This document shows, piece after piece, positions 22,814-30,983 of a stretch of 64,000 bases of DNA. The position numbers were made by a program, and so were the translations under genes. Source of the stretch: Candidatus Chloroploca mongolica (GTDB taxonomy: Bacteria; Chloroflexota; Chloroflexia; Chloroflexales; Chloroflexaceae); contig NZ_SIJK02000010.1 in NCBI RefSeq assembly GCF_004762035.2, positions 43,117 through 107,116 on the forward strand, written 5' to 3'. How positions within the stretch are numbered: position 1 is the first letter of the stretch; every line of letters begins with the position of its first letter. The notes under the pieces are model-generated. The model worked only from the letters and a program-made list of their open reading frames with translations, made no database searches and had not been told where the DNA came from.

Positions 22814-23716
22814 ATGCCGCGAATTGTTGCCTCGCCGGTCGCTCGGCCGGATGATCAAGATGCTCAGCTCCTGAGTACGTTGCTCACCAGTGACGTGCCG
22901 AGTCGCCGTGAGAGTCTGCGTGCGGCACGGGTGCGTTCTGTCTCACAGCAGCGTAATGAGGCCCTGCGCGGCTATCTTTTGCGTAACGGGGTTGACCGTG
23001 CCCTTTTTGTCGTTGAGCGGGTGCTCATCGTGGCGGCTTTTGTGGCGTTTGGCTACTGGTTGCTCGATGGCTATGGTCGCGATTGGCTCTATGTGTTGCG
23101 CCAGACCCAACCTGTTGCAGCGAGCCAGGTGGAGCTCGATCGCACCTCTGCCCCCGCACTCAGCACGCCGATGCCATCTGTTCCATCAGAGGCGCTGCCG
23201 GTCGCTCCCCTGCCCTTTATTCATCGGGATGAAGAGCCGTCGTCGTTTGCGTCCGATGACCAGTTTCTCGTGCCGCAGATGATGCGTGCGCCCCCGGTGG
23301 CTGATGATCCACGTCCGCAACGCCTCTTGATGCCCTCACTTGGGGCCGAGATGGAGGTCTATGAAGTCTTTGTGCGCAATAATGAATGGGAAGTAGCCGA
23401 GTACGCGGCTGGCTTTCATCATGGCAGTGCGCTGCCCGGTGAGGTAGGCAATACGGTGCTCTCGGGGCACGCTGGGCTCAGAGGGGCTGTGTTTCGGCAC
23501 CTTGGGCGCCTCAAGCCCGGTGATCAGGTTGTCATTGAAACGAGTAACTGGCGCTATACTTACCAGGTGCGCCATACCCACAATGTTTGGCCGCATCAAG
23601 TTGAAGTGATGGATCCGACTTCTATGCCAGTTTTGACCTTGATTACTTGTACCAACTGGGATACACAGCGTTTGATTGTCGTTGCCGATTTAATTGATGT
23701 AAGCCCTCTGTCTTGA
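22814..23716 (+). CDS. Sortase (LPXTG-type transpeptidase)
   Basis: This 300-aa membrane protein has one transmembrane helix near residues 70-90 and an extracytoplasmic sortase domain in the last 140 residues. The catalytic residues are visible: His in VLSGHAG, Cys in TLITCT, and Arg in WDTQRLIVVA. It should join sorting-signal proteins to the envelope. The following gene, 14 nt away, encodes a protein ending in LPETS plus a hydrophobic segment and basic tail, an obvious substrate. ATG 22814 is chosen because longer frames run into the -10 box. Confidence 0.92.
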   Translation: MPRIVASPVARPDDQDAQLLSTLLTSDVPSRRESLRAARVRSVSQQRNEALRGYLLRNGVDRALFVVERVLIVAAFVAFGYWLLDGYGRDWLYVLRQTQPVAASQVELDRTSAPALSTPMPSVPSEALPVAPLPFIHRDEEPSSFASDDQFLVPQMMRAPPVADDPRPQRLLMPSLGAEMEVYEVFVRNNEWEVAEYAAGFHHGSALPGEVGNTVLSGHAGLRGAVFRHLGRLKPGDQVVIETSNWRYTYQVRHTHNVWPHQVEVMDPTSMPVLTLITCTNWDTQRLIVVADLIDVSPLS

Positions 23717-23730
23717 GCCGAGGAGATAAT

Positions 23731-25902
23731 ATGAAACCTCCTGCACGGGGACGCCCCTCTCAACCAGGCCGTGGTCGCGGGCCTGTTCGCTGGACGGTAT
23801 GGGAGATCAGCCTGATTGTCCTCAGCATTGTGATGATCGCCTTTCCGCTCTACGCCGAAGCGACGCGCCTTGTTTTCGCGCCGGTTGCTCCGGCGCAGGA
23901 GAATCCTACGGCGACGCCTGATCTTGCGTTTCCGCCTACGAATACGCCGCTACCACCACCAACTGAGACACCACTGCCTGATTTGACACCAACCACTGAT
24001 CCGATTTCTCCTCAGCCTTCACCTTCGGGTACGGGGACAAATCAAGGGCCAACCCTGACGCCGACTAATACTCCGTTGGCCGGGACACCCAGTGCCACAA
24101 GTACAGGTGAACCTGCTACGCCAACGACTGAGCCAGGGTCGCCGACGCCAACGGCTGAGCCAGGGTCGCCGACGCCAACGGCTGAGCCAGGGTCGCCGAC
24201 GCCAACGGCTGAGCCAGGGTCGCCGACGGCCACGGCTGAGCCAGGGTCGCCGACGCCAACGGCTGAGCCAGTTTCACCAACAGCAACCTTTACGGTGATT
24301 CCTACGGTGGTGCCGAGTCCCACCAGTGACGTGCCGCCAACCGGCATCACTATTTTCAAGATTGCCTCATCGTCGCAGGTTGCCCAGGGGCAACAGTTCA
24401 GTTACAACATCTCGGTTGTTTCGACGAGCACGGCGAATCAGGCGGTACGGTTGCAAGACAATCTTGATGCCAACCTTGAATTCCTCGGGCTTGATGCTCG
24501 TGGTGGTTCATGTAGCGGCGGTCAGACGATTGTCTGTGATCTGACGGTGAACAGTGGCAACTCTGCGTCGATCACTTTGCAAGTGCGGGTTCGCCCGAGT
24601 GCTGCGGTTGGGACGACGATTAACAATGTTGCGACCGCACCGGGTGCCGAGACAAGTGGGGCTTCGATCAGGGTTCTTGGAGGCACGCCTGGGCCTTCGA
24701 CTACCCCTGTTGGCCCGTCGCCTACAGCGGCCTATCCTTTCCCGACGACGCCTGTAGTGCCGTCGCCCACGACGCCCGTTGGTCCGTCGCCCACGACGCC
24801 CGTTGGTCCGTCGCCTACGACGCCATTGCTGCCTTCACCGACCACGCCTCCAGTGGTTGTGCCCACCACGCCTCCAGGCGTTGATCCGACGGTACCGCCG
24901 GTCGTTGTTCCGCCTGCTGGTGAACCTGCGCCACCAGCCACGTCATTGCCGATAGCCCCGCCGGCTCCGCCAACACCTCAGCCTGCCGTGCCAACCGAGC
25001 CGCCAACGCCGGCCCCACCTCCACCTGGCCCGACGGTGATCCGCCCAACGGCGGCACCACGACCACCTTCTGGTGGGGGGAGTACCGGGGGAAGCAGTGC
25101 TGCGACAAGCACGCCCGTTCAAGTCACCGCCACTACTGCGGTGACTCCTTCGCCAGGGCTTGGGGGAAACCAGACAGGAAGCGATGTCTTCTTCCGCATG
25201 GCAAGTGACTGGGGGAGTGCTTATCCTGGTCAGATCATCAATTACACCCTGGTTGTGCGCAATACGCGCTCTGCTGCTGCAGGAGGTGCCAACGATCTGC
25301 GAACGGTGAACATGCGGACGCTCTTGCCAAGCAATCTTGAAGTGCTTGGCGCACGGGCCGACCGCGGCACTGATCCGACCATCACCGGGAACGAAATCCG
25401 TCATGCGGTCGAAGTGCTGCAACCCGGTGAGAGTGTCGAACTCACCATCAATACCCGCATCAAGACGAGCGTCACGGCTGGTACGTTGCTGGTGGCGCAG
25501 GGGCAACTCACCTATGCCGGACGACCGCAAGAGCTCTTCTCGAACATTGTTTCGGTGCAGGTTGTTGGCAGCACGCCACCGACGGTTGGACCGACCTTTA
25601 CGCCAACAGTTGATCCAACCAGTACCCCCGATCCGGGGCCATCGCCTGTCCCACCAGGGGCCACCGCCGTGCCAACCAGCACGCCAGCTCCGGGTGCGCC
25701 ATCGCCTACACCGGTCACGACCCCGCCAGCAGGTGGTCAACCCGATCCGCAGCCAACATCTGAACCAGGCGGCAAACCCCCAGGTGAGACCTCGCCGTTG
25801 CCTGAAACAAGCACGGGTGTCCCGCTGATTGGGGTGCTGATGCTTGGGCTGACCCTATTAACCAGGACATGGCGTTTGCACCGAGCCAAAGAACGTATTT
25901 AA
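23731..25902 (+). CDS. Sortase-anchored Thr/Pro-rich surface protein with two DUF11 domains
   Basis: The 723-aa product has an N-terminal hydrophobic segment (residues 25-50) and a Thr/Pro-rich stalk with six copies of a 9-residue repeat (TAEPGSPTP). A DUF11-like beta domain (about 205-310) follows, then a second Pro-rich stalk with VGPSPTTP repeats and a second DUF11-like domain (about 485-610). The C-terminus is LPETS, a hydrophobic stretch and RLHRAKERI, a sorting signal in which Ser replaces the usual Gly. ATG 23731 has GAGGAG 5 nt upstream. It was probably anchored by the sortase encoded just before it and is likely O-glycosylated on the Thr-rich stalks, which is inference. Confidence 0.87.
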   Translation: MKPPARGRPSQPGRGRGPVRWTVWEISLIVLSIVMIAFPLYAEATRLVFAPVAPAQENPTATPDLAFPPTNTPLPPPTETPLPDLTPTTDPISPQPSPSGTGTNQGPTLTPTNTPLAGTPSATSTGEPATPTTEPGSPTPTAEPGSPTPTAEPGSPTPTAEPGSPTATAEPGSPTPTAEPVSPTATFTVIPTVVPSPTSDVPPTGITIFKIASSSQVAQGQQFSYNISVVSTSTANQAVRLQDNLDANLEFLGLDARGGSCSGGQTIVCDLTVNSGNSASITLQVRVRPSAAVGTTINNVATAPGAETSGASIRVLGGTPGPSTTPVGPSPTAAYPFPTTPVVPSPTTPVGPSPTTPVGPSPTTPLLPSPTTPPVVVPTTPPGVDPTVPPVVVPPAGEPAPPATSLPIAPPAPPTPQPAVPTEPPTPAPPPPGPTVIRPTAAPRPPSGGGSTGGSSAATSTPVQVTATTAVTPSPGLGGNQTGSDVFFRMASDWGSAYPGQIINYTLVVRNTRSAAAGGANDLRTVNMRTLLPSNLEVLGARADRGTDPTITGNEIRHAVEVLQPGESVELTINTRIKTSVTAGTLLVAQGQLTYAGRPQELFSNIVSVQVVGSTPPTVGPTFTPTVDPTSTPDPGPSPVPPGATAVPTSTPAPGAPSPTPVTTPPAGGQPDPQPTSEPGGKPPGETSPLPETSTGVPLIGVLMLGLTLLTRTWRLHRAKERI
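24124..24285 (+). repeat. Six tandem 27-bp coding repeats
   Basis: Each unit encodes T(A/T)EPGSPT(P/A). The middle units are identical at the DNA level, so the number of copies can change by slippage without breaking the frame. Confidence 0.9.
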
Positions 25903-25917
25903 AGCGATACGCCCAAT

Positions 25918-25958
25918 GCCGTGGCCGATGGACAGCTTTGCTGTCCATCGGCCACGGC
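25918..25958. terminator. Convergent hairpin
   Basis: Perfect 19-bp arms (25918-25936 and 25940-25958) have a TTT loop and end 2 bp before the VWA stop codon. It separates the surface-protein gene from the convergent VWA gene. Confidence 0.65.
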
Positions 25959-25960
25959 GT

Positions 25961-28783
25961 TTATTCTTCGCCGGTGGTGCGTTTGCGGGCGCGTTCTTTG
26001 GCGGCCCGCAGGCGTTCGAGGGGATCGTCGTCAGGGGCCTCTGCGTCGGTTGACTGGCTGGCACCTCGGATGCGCGTGCTGGCCCGTGCCTTAGCCTGCT
26101 GGAGCCGTGCGAGCGTCGGGTCGGGTGGGGCAACCTCGGCGGCGGCGCGTTGAGCGGCAGCCCGCTGCTGCCGTGAACGCCAGAACTGGCTGAAGGGGAG
26201 GTCGCCGGGTTGCAGCATCAACCGACGGAGGGCGATGTCAAAGGGGAGCAGCATAAGGGCGAGCAAGAGCAGACTCAGCCCGATTTCGCGGGCCTGGGTG
26301 ACGCGCCCTGCGACCGGCAGAAAAGCGTCGGCAGGCTCGCTCAGGCGCTGGCCCCCGGTCAGGGCGGCCAGTTCGTCGAGTAGGGCCGGATTCCCCTGGC
26401 CGCCACGATATTCCGATGAGTAGGGTACAACCAGGCCCGCCATCTCTTGCAGGACAACGCGCTCGGCGGCAGCACCACTGATCTGGACAAGATACGTGCC
26501 AGGGGTTGGGCTTTCGACACGGCCCTGATAGGTCAAGGCCCCAACCTGGGGTAACGGCACGGCACGCCGTGAGCCATCGGTGCCAATCAAGGTTGCCGTG
26601 ACGGCCAGGTTTTCCTGGCCTGGCCCTGCATTCAGGCGGATCATCGTCTCGCCGCCGGCGACGAGCAGATCGGTGCTGATCTCCTGGCCGCCACGGACGG
26701 GCAAGATATCACCCACGACCTGCCCTGCAAAACGCGGAAAACCCTCCCAGGACATCCAGTCAATGGCCCATTTCCCTTTGGTATCGCTCAACCAGGCAGC
26801 GCTGCGTCCGAGGCCATACTGCCATGTTGCCAGCAGCGGTTGGGCATCATCGGTCTCCAACAAGACGCGAGCGCTATTCTTCAGGGTACTGCCATTGAAC
26901 CCGTAGAGCGGAGGCAAGCTGCCGAGCCCATTGAGCACCGGGCTACTGCCGATCATCACCGGGGTAAATGGGCGTTCGACAATATAGTTGCCCACGGCGC
27001 TGATCGTCTCTTGGACGAAGATCTGCGGCACAGTGGTAATATCTTCGGCGAAATAGTAACGGCCGCCGCCAGTAGTGGCGAGATTTTCGAGGAAGGTGGC
27101 CGACCCACTTCCGGCGGCAATTGTGGTCAGGGTCATGCCCTGTTCACGCATCCGGGCAGCGATCTCCAACTGATCCCCACCGGTGCCCCAACCATCGGTG
27201 AGCAGCACGACGTGTTTGAGCCGGGCATCAACCTGTTGCAACATTGCTTCGGCCTGGATCAAGCCAGAACGAATATTGGTGGCCCCACGCGGCTCAACGC
27301 CTGCCAGCGCATCGAGAATCTGATCAAGCGAGGCCCCAGTGGTTGCGGGCAGCGTATCGAAGGCCCGACTATCAAAGGTGACAATGCCAAGGGTATCTTG
27401 TGGCCCAAGCAGGGCTGAGGCTTGCGCGACCGCTTCTTTGGCAATATCAACTTTGCGCACCCCGCCAAGTTGCGAAGGGTTACTGCTCATATCGGGGCTG
27501 CTGCAGTGGCAAGCATCCATTGAACCTGATTTATCAATCACAAAGACCATCGCGAGATCGGGGCGTTCTTCGCGGTTGCGCACATCCATATAGACGGGCA
27601 TCGTCTCTTCGATCGGCGTGCGACCGTAGCCGCCAACGCCAAAACTATCGCCCCCACCAATCATCATCAAGCCGCGTCCGAGGTCGCGCACATACCCTGG
27701 CAAGGCGCGCATAGCGCCCACAGGCAAGGTGCGTGCAGGTGTATTGACGAGAATAACCGCATCATAGGTGATCATTCCCGCCAGATCCGAGGGCATCATC
27801 GCTGGCGAAAGTACCTCGGGATTCATATTGGTGGCTTCAAGGGCGCTGACGAGCGGTTGCGCATCAGCCTGATCTTGCGCCACAACGAGGATCCGTGGTG
27901 GCCCCTGGACTTGAATGAGCGCAGCGGCTTCATTATTCTGTGCTCGCCCATCGCGTTCGGGCTCGATCTGCACACGGAAGCGTTGAAAGCCATTGCCAGC
28001 AATCTCGACGGCAAACGTCACCTCGGTCAGACCGGGTTGCAGGGCGAGTTGTTGTTCGCTGATCGTGCCCCCATCGCCGATCAACCGCACCGTCGCCTGT
28101 TGCGCCACATTGCTCTCGATCATAGCAACAACCGTTGCCACCTGGCCCTCACGCACCTGAGCCGGGGCTTCGACGCTAGCAACGAGCGCCTCGGCTTCAC
28201 CGGCACCGATGGTTAACGCCACGACTTCAATTGGAATGCCACGACTTGCCGCGAGGCGCGCCGCATCAACGGCGCGTCCGGCATTCTCACCCCCATCCGA
28301 GAGCAAGACGAGGCGCCGCGAAGCATCGGCGGGAAAGAGAGCGAGGCCGAGTTGGATTGCCTGTTCAAGATTGCTACGGGTAGCAATTGGCACCGAACTG
28401 ATCCGTCCGAGGCGTTGTTCTTCGCTGGGTGTCCGTTCGACTAGGGCATTGCCGCCAAAGACCACAATTGCTGCCCGATCACGCTCGGGCATCGCCTGCA
28501 ATGCCTCCTGCATAAACGTCTCGGCCTGCGCTCGCGCCGATGCCGAGAGCGAGTCGCTGCCATCGAGCAAAAAGACGGTCGTCAGCCGATTGACTGGAAG
28601 TACCAGCTGCACCCCTGCGATCGCAAGAACGAGGGCAAGGGCGATGAGCGTGCGCACGGTCAGGCTTGACCAAAAACGCCACGGGGCCAGGCGGCGTGGG
28701 GTGAGCACAGCAATTGCCACCATCAACCCGATCAAGCCCAGCAACCAGAGCATCTCAGGATACACAAAGGAGAGACGAGGCAT
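25961..28783 (-). CDS. Large membrane protein with two VWA domains and a GATase-like domain
   Basis: The N-terminus has two transmembrane helices (LWLLGLIGLMVAIAVL, TLIALALVLAIAGVQL), as in BatA/aerotolerance proteins. A degenerate VWA domain follows (VFLLDGSDSLS), then a glutamine-amidotransferase-like domain (PRILVVAQDQAD, MIGGGDSFGVGGYG). A second VWA domain has an intact MIDAS (FVIDKSGSMD, and later VLLTDGWGTGGD). A last transmembrane helix sits before a basic cytoplasmic tail. This layout is known for large bacterial membrane proteins of unknown function. A Cys-rich insertion (CHCSSPD) follows the MIDAS. The start is uncertain: ATG 28783 or ATG 28813. Confidence 0.85.
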   Translation of the reverse strand: MPRLSFVYPEMLWLLGLIGLMVAIAVLTPRRLAPWRFWSSLTVRTLIALALVLAIAGVQLVLPVNRLTTVFLLDGSDSLSASARAQAETFMQEALQAMPERDRAAIVVFGGNALVERTPSEEQRLGRISSVPIATRSNLEQAIQLGLALFPADASRRLVLLSDGGENAGRAVDAARLAASRGIPIEVVALTIGAGEAEALVASVEAPAQVREGQVATVVAMIESNVAQQATVRLIGDGGTISEQQLALQPGLTEVTFAVEIAGNGFQRFRVQIEPERDGRAQNNEAAALIQVQGPPRILVVAQDQADAQPLVSALEATNMNPEVLSPAMMPSDLAGMITYDAVILVNTPARTLPVGAMRALPGYVRDLGRGLMMIGGGDSFGVGGYGRTPIEETMPVYMDVRNREERPDLAMVFVIDKSGSMDACHCSSPDMSSNPSQLGGVRKVDIAKEAVAQASALLGPQDTLGIVTFDSRAFDTLPATTGASLDQILDALAGVEPRGATNIRSGLIQAEAMLQQVDARLKHVVLLTDGWGTGGDQLEIAARMREQGMTLTTIAAGSGSATFLENLATTGGGRYYFAEDITTVPQIFVQETISAVGNYIVERPFTPVMIGSSPVLNGLGSLPPLYGFNGSTLKNSARVLLETDDAQPLLATWQYGLGRSAAWLSDTKGKWAIDWMSWEGFPRFAGQVVGDILPVRGGQEISTDLLVAGGETMIRLNAGPGQENLAVTATLIGTDGSRRAVPLPQVGALTYQGRVESPTPGTYLVQISGAAAERVVLQEMAGLVVPYSSEYRGGQGNPALLDELAALTGGQRLSEPADAFLPVAGRVTQAREIGLSLLLLALMLLPFDIALRRLMLQPGDLPFSQFWRSRQQRAAAQRAAAEVAPPDPTLARLQQAKARASTRIRGASQSTDAEAPDDDPLERLRAAKERARKRTTGEE

Positions 28784-28930
28784 AGGATCATTCTCAACTG
28801 TGGTGGCAGCCATAGAAGGCTGGCCGCAGCGTACAAACGTGGTTTGGTTATGCTAGAGGCATTGTACCCCATCGGCTGATGAGGGACAATCCCAATGACT
28901 TTGCTCATGCCCTGGCGAAGCAGCCGTACC

Positions 28931-28962
28931 TTGTACCAAATCCTGCAAGGATTTGGTACAAT
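28931..28962. promoter_or_regulatory. Palindrome overlapping the fbp promoter
   Basis: A perfect palindrome with 13-bp arms (28931-28943 and 28949-28961, TTGTACCAAATCC and its complement) and a 5-nt centre covers an extended -10 (TGG-TACAAT, 28954-28962). It lies between the divergent VWA and FBPase genes and is a good operator candidate. The regulator is unknown. Confidence 0.55.
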
Positions 28963-29000
28963 GGTAAAAATTCTCCCTCACCTCAACGAGATCAACCCCT

Positions 29001-30971
29001 ATGAGCTACAGTGACCAGGAACTCAGGCTTTTGCAGTTGCTCAGTCGTCGCTTCCCCTCCATTACAGCTGCCCACAACGAGATGATCAATCTCTACGCGA
29101 TTATGGCCTTGCCCAAGGGAACCGACCACTATCTCTCGGATATTCATGGGGCTTATGATCAGTTTGACCATATTCTGCGCCATGCCTCGGGTGCGGTGAG
29201 GCGCAAGCTTGCTCAGACCTTTGAAGGTGAACTGACTGATCAGGAACAGATCGAACTGGCGCTTCTCGTCTATCATCCCGAGCAGAAGCTCCGAGCGACC
29301 TTGCCTACACTTGATCAGCCAGCGACCTGGATTGCCGAGACGATTGTGCGGCTGGCACGGGTAGCCCGTACGTCAGCCCAGAAATACACGCGGAGCAAAG
29401 TGCGGAAACGGCTCGACTCCCAGCGTGCCTATGTGCTTGAAGAGCTATTGAGCGAGAGCGAAGTCGCCGAGACAGCCCAGAAGGAACAGTATTATCGGAG
29501 CATCGTAGCGACGATTGTTGAGCTAGGTGAAGGTGAGACTTTCATTGTAATGCTGGCGGATCTCATCCGTAGCCTGGTCATTGATCGTCTCTATGTCATT
29601 GGTGATATCTACGACCGTGGCCCGGCTGCCGAGAAGGTCATGGATCGTCTGATGCGTTACCACTATGTCTCGATCCAGTGGGGCAATCACGATGTCTCAT
29701 GGATGGGTGCAGCGAGTGGTTGCCCGGCTCTCGTGGCTAATGTGGTGCGCGTTGCCCTGCGTTATAGCACGCTCTCAACCCTGATTGATGGCTATGGCAT
29801 TAATTTGCGCGAACTCAGCCGTTTCGCCGATACCGTATACAGCCATGACCCGTGTCACGCCTTTCGCCCCAAAGTCGCTTCGCCAATTGAAGATTATACC
29901 CCCGCAGCGCTCGCCCGGATGCACAAAGCGATTGCCGCCATTCAATTCAAACTTGAAGCCCAGATCATCCGACGCCATCCTGAATACCAGATGGAGCACC
30001 GGTTGATTCTGGATGGCCTGGATCTTGCCGCCGGGACGGCAAGGATCGAGGGGCGTACCTATCAGTTGCTTGATGCAAACTGGCCGACGATGGGCGGGCG
30101 TGATCGTTCGGTTCTGACCCCTGGCGAGGCCGAGGTGATTGCCGATCTCTGTGCCCAGTTTCAACAGAGTACACGCTTGCAACGGCATATCCGCTTTCTT
30201 TATAGCTATGGCAATATGTTCCAGGTTCACGACGGCAACCTGAAATTCCACGGTTGTCTGCCGGTGGATGAAGGGGGTAATTTTATTCACTTTCTCCTTG
30301 GTGGTGAAGAACTCGCTGGCCCCGCCCTGCTGACCCGCTATGAACAAATGGCGCGTGAAGCCTTCTTTAACCGCGATCCACAGTTGCGCCGGGCTGGACA
30401 GGATGCCCTCTGGTATCTCTGGTGTGGTGAGCATTCGCCCCTCTATGGGCGTCTGCGGATGGCGACGTTCGAGCGGTATGTCATTGCCGATCCTGCGTCG
30501 CATGAAGAACCCAAGGGACCCTATTATGCGTTGCGTGACGATGAGGTTTTTTGTAGACGAGTGCTGGCCGCGTTCGGAGCTGATCCCGAACACGGTCATA
30601 TTATTAACGGTCACACGCCAGTCAAGACCAGGCGTGGTGAGCGTCCGCTGCTGGCGAATGGCAAGCTCATCATCATTGATGGCGGCATGAGCGAGGCCTA
30701 CCAGCACGAGACGGGGATCGCGGGTTATACCCTAGTTGGTAGCTCGCACGTCTTGATTCTTGCCGCCCACGAAGCTTTTACCAGTGCCGAAGCGATGATC
30801 CGCACCGGCCATGACCCGACGCCCCACACCGAGTATGTTCAGACCTTTCCTCGCCGTCTGCTGATTGGTGATACCGATACGGGTACGTTGCTCCGTGGTC
30901 AACTCGAAGACCTGCGAAAACTGGTTGCGGCTTATCGCGAAGGAGTGTTGATCGAGCAAGATCCTTTGTAG
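29001..30971 (+). CDS. fbp: Fructose-1,6-bisphosphatase class III
   Basis: This gluconeogenic phosphatase has the class III (Firmicutes-type) calcineurin-like fold. Metal and catalytic motifs are YLSDIHGAYDQF near residue 47, VIGDIYDRGP near residue 198, and WGNHDVSWMG near residue 228. The C-terminal part has NGHTPVKTRRGERP and IDGGMSEAY, both standard for the family. Length (656 aa) is typical. No clear Shine-Dalgarno sequence precedes ATG 29001. Expression is likely from the extended -10 at 28954-28962 under a palindrome. The subtilase gene begins 12 nt after its stop. Confidence 0.95.
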   Translation: MSYSDQELRLLQLLSRRFPSITAAHNEMINLYAIMALPKGTDHYLSDIHGAYDQFDHILRHASGAVRRKLAQTFEGELTDQEQIELALLVYHPEQKLRATLPTLDQPATWIAETIVRLARVARTSAQKYTRSKVRKRLDSQRAYVLEELLSESEVAETAQKEQYYRSIVATIVELGEGETFIVMLADLIRSLVIDRLYVIGDIYDRGPAAEKVMDRLMRYHYVSIQWGNHDVSWMGAASGCPALVANVVRVALRYSTLSTLIDGYGINLRELSRFADTVYSHDPCHAFRPKVASPIEDYTPAALARMHKAIAAIQFKLEAQIIRRHPEYQMEHRLILDGLDLAAGTARIEGRTYQLLDANWPTMGGRDRSVLTPGEAEVIADLCAQFQQSTRLQRHIRFLYSYGNMFQVHDGNLKFHGCLPVDEGGNFIHFLLGGEELAGPALLTRYEQMAREAFFNRDPQLRRAGQDALWYLWCGEHSPLYGRLRMATFERYVIADPASHEEPKGPYYALRDDEVFCRRVLAAFGADPEHGHIINGHTPVKTRRGERPLLANGKLIIIDGGMSEAYQHETGIAGYTLVGSSHVLILAAHEAFTSAEAMIRTGHDPTPHTEYVQTFPRRLLIGDTDTGTLLRGQLEDLRKLVAAYREGVLIEQDPL

Positions 30972-30983
30972 AGGAGGAATATT

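Noticed and set aside
24124-24285. CRISPR-like regular repeats
   Set aside because: The units are contiguous 27-bp coding repeats without spacers, in frame with a surface protein.
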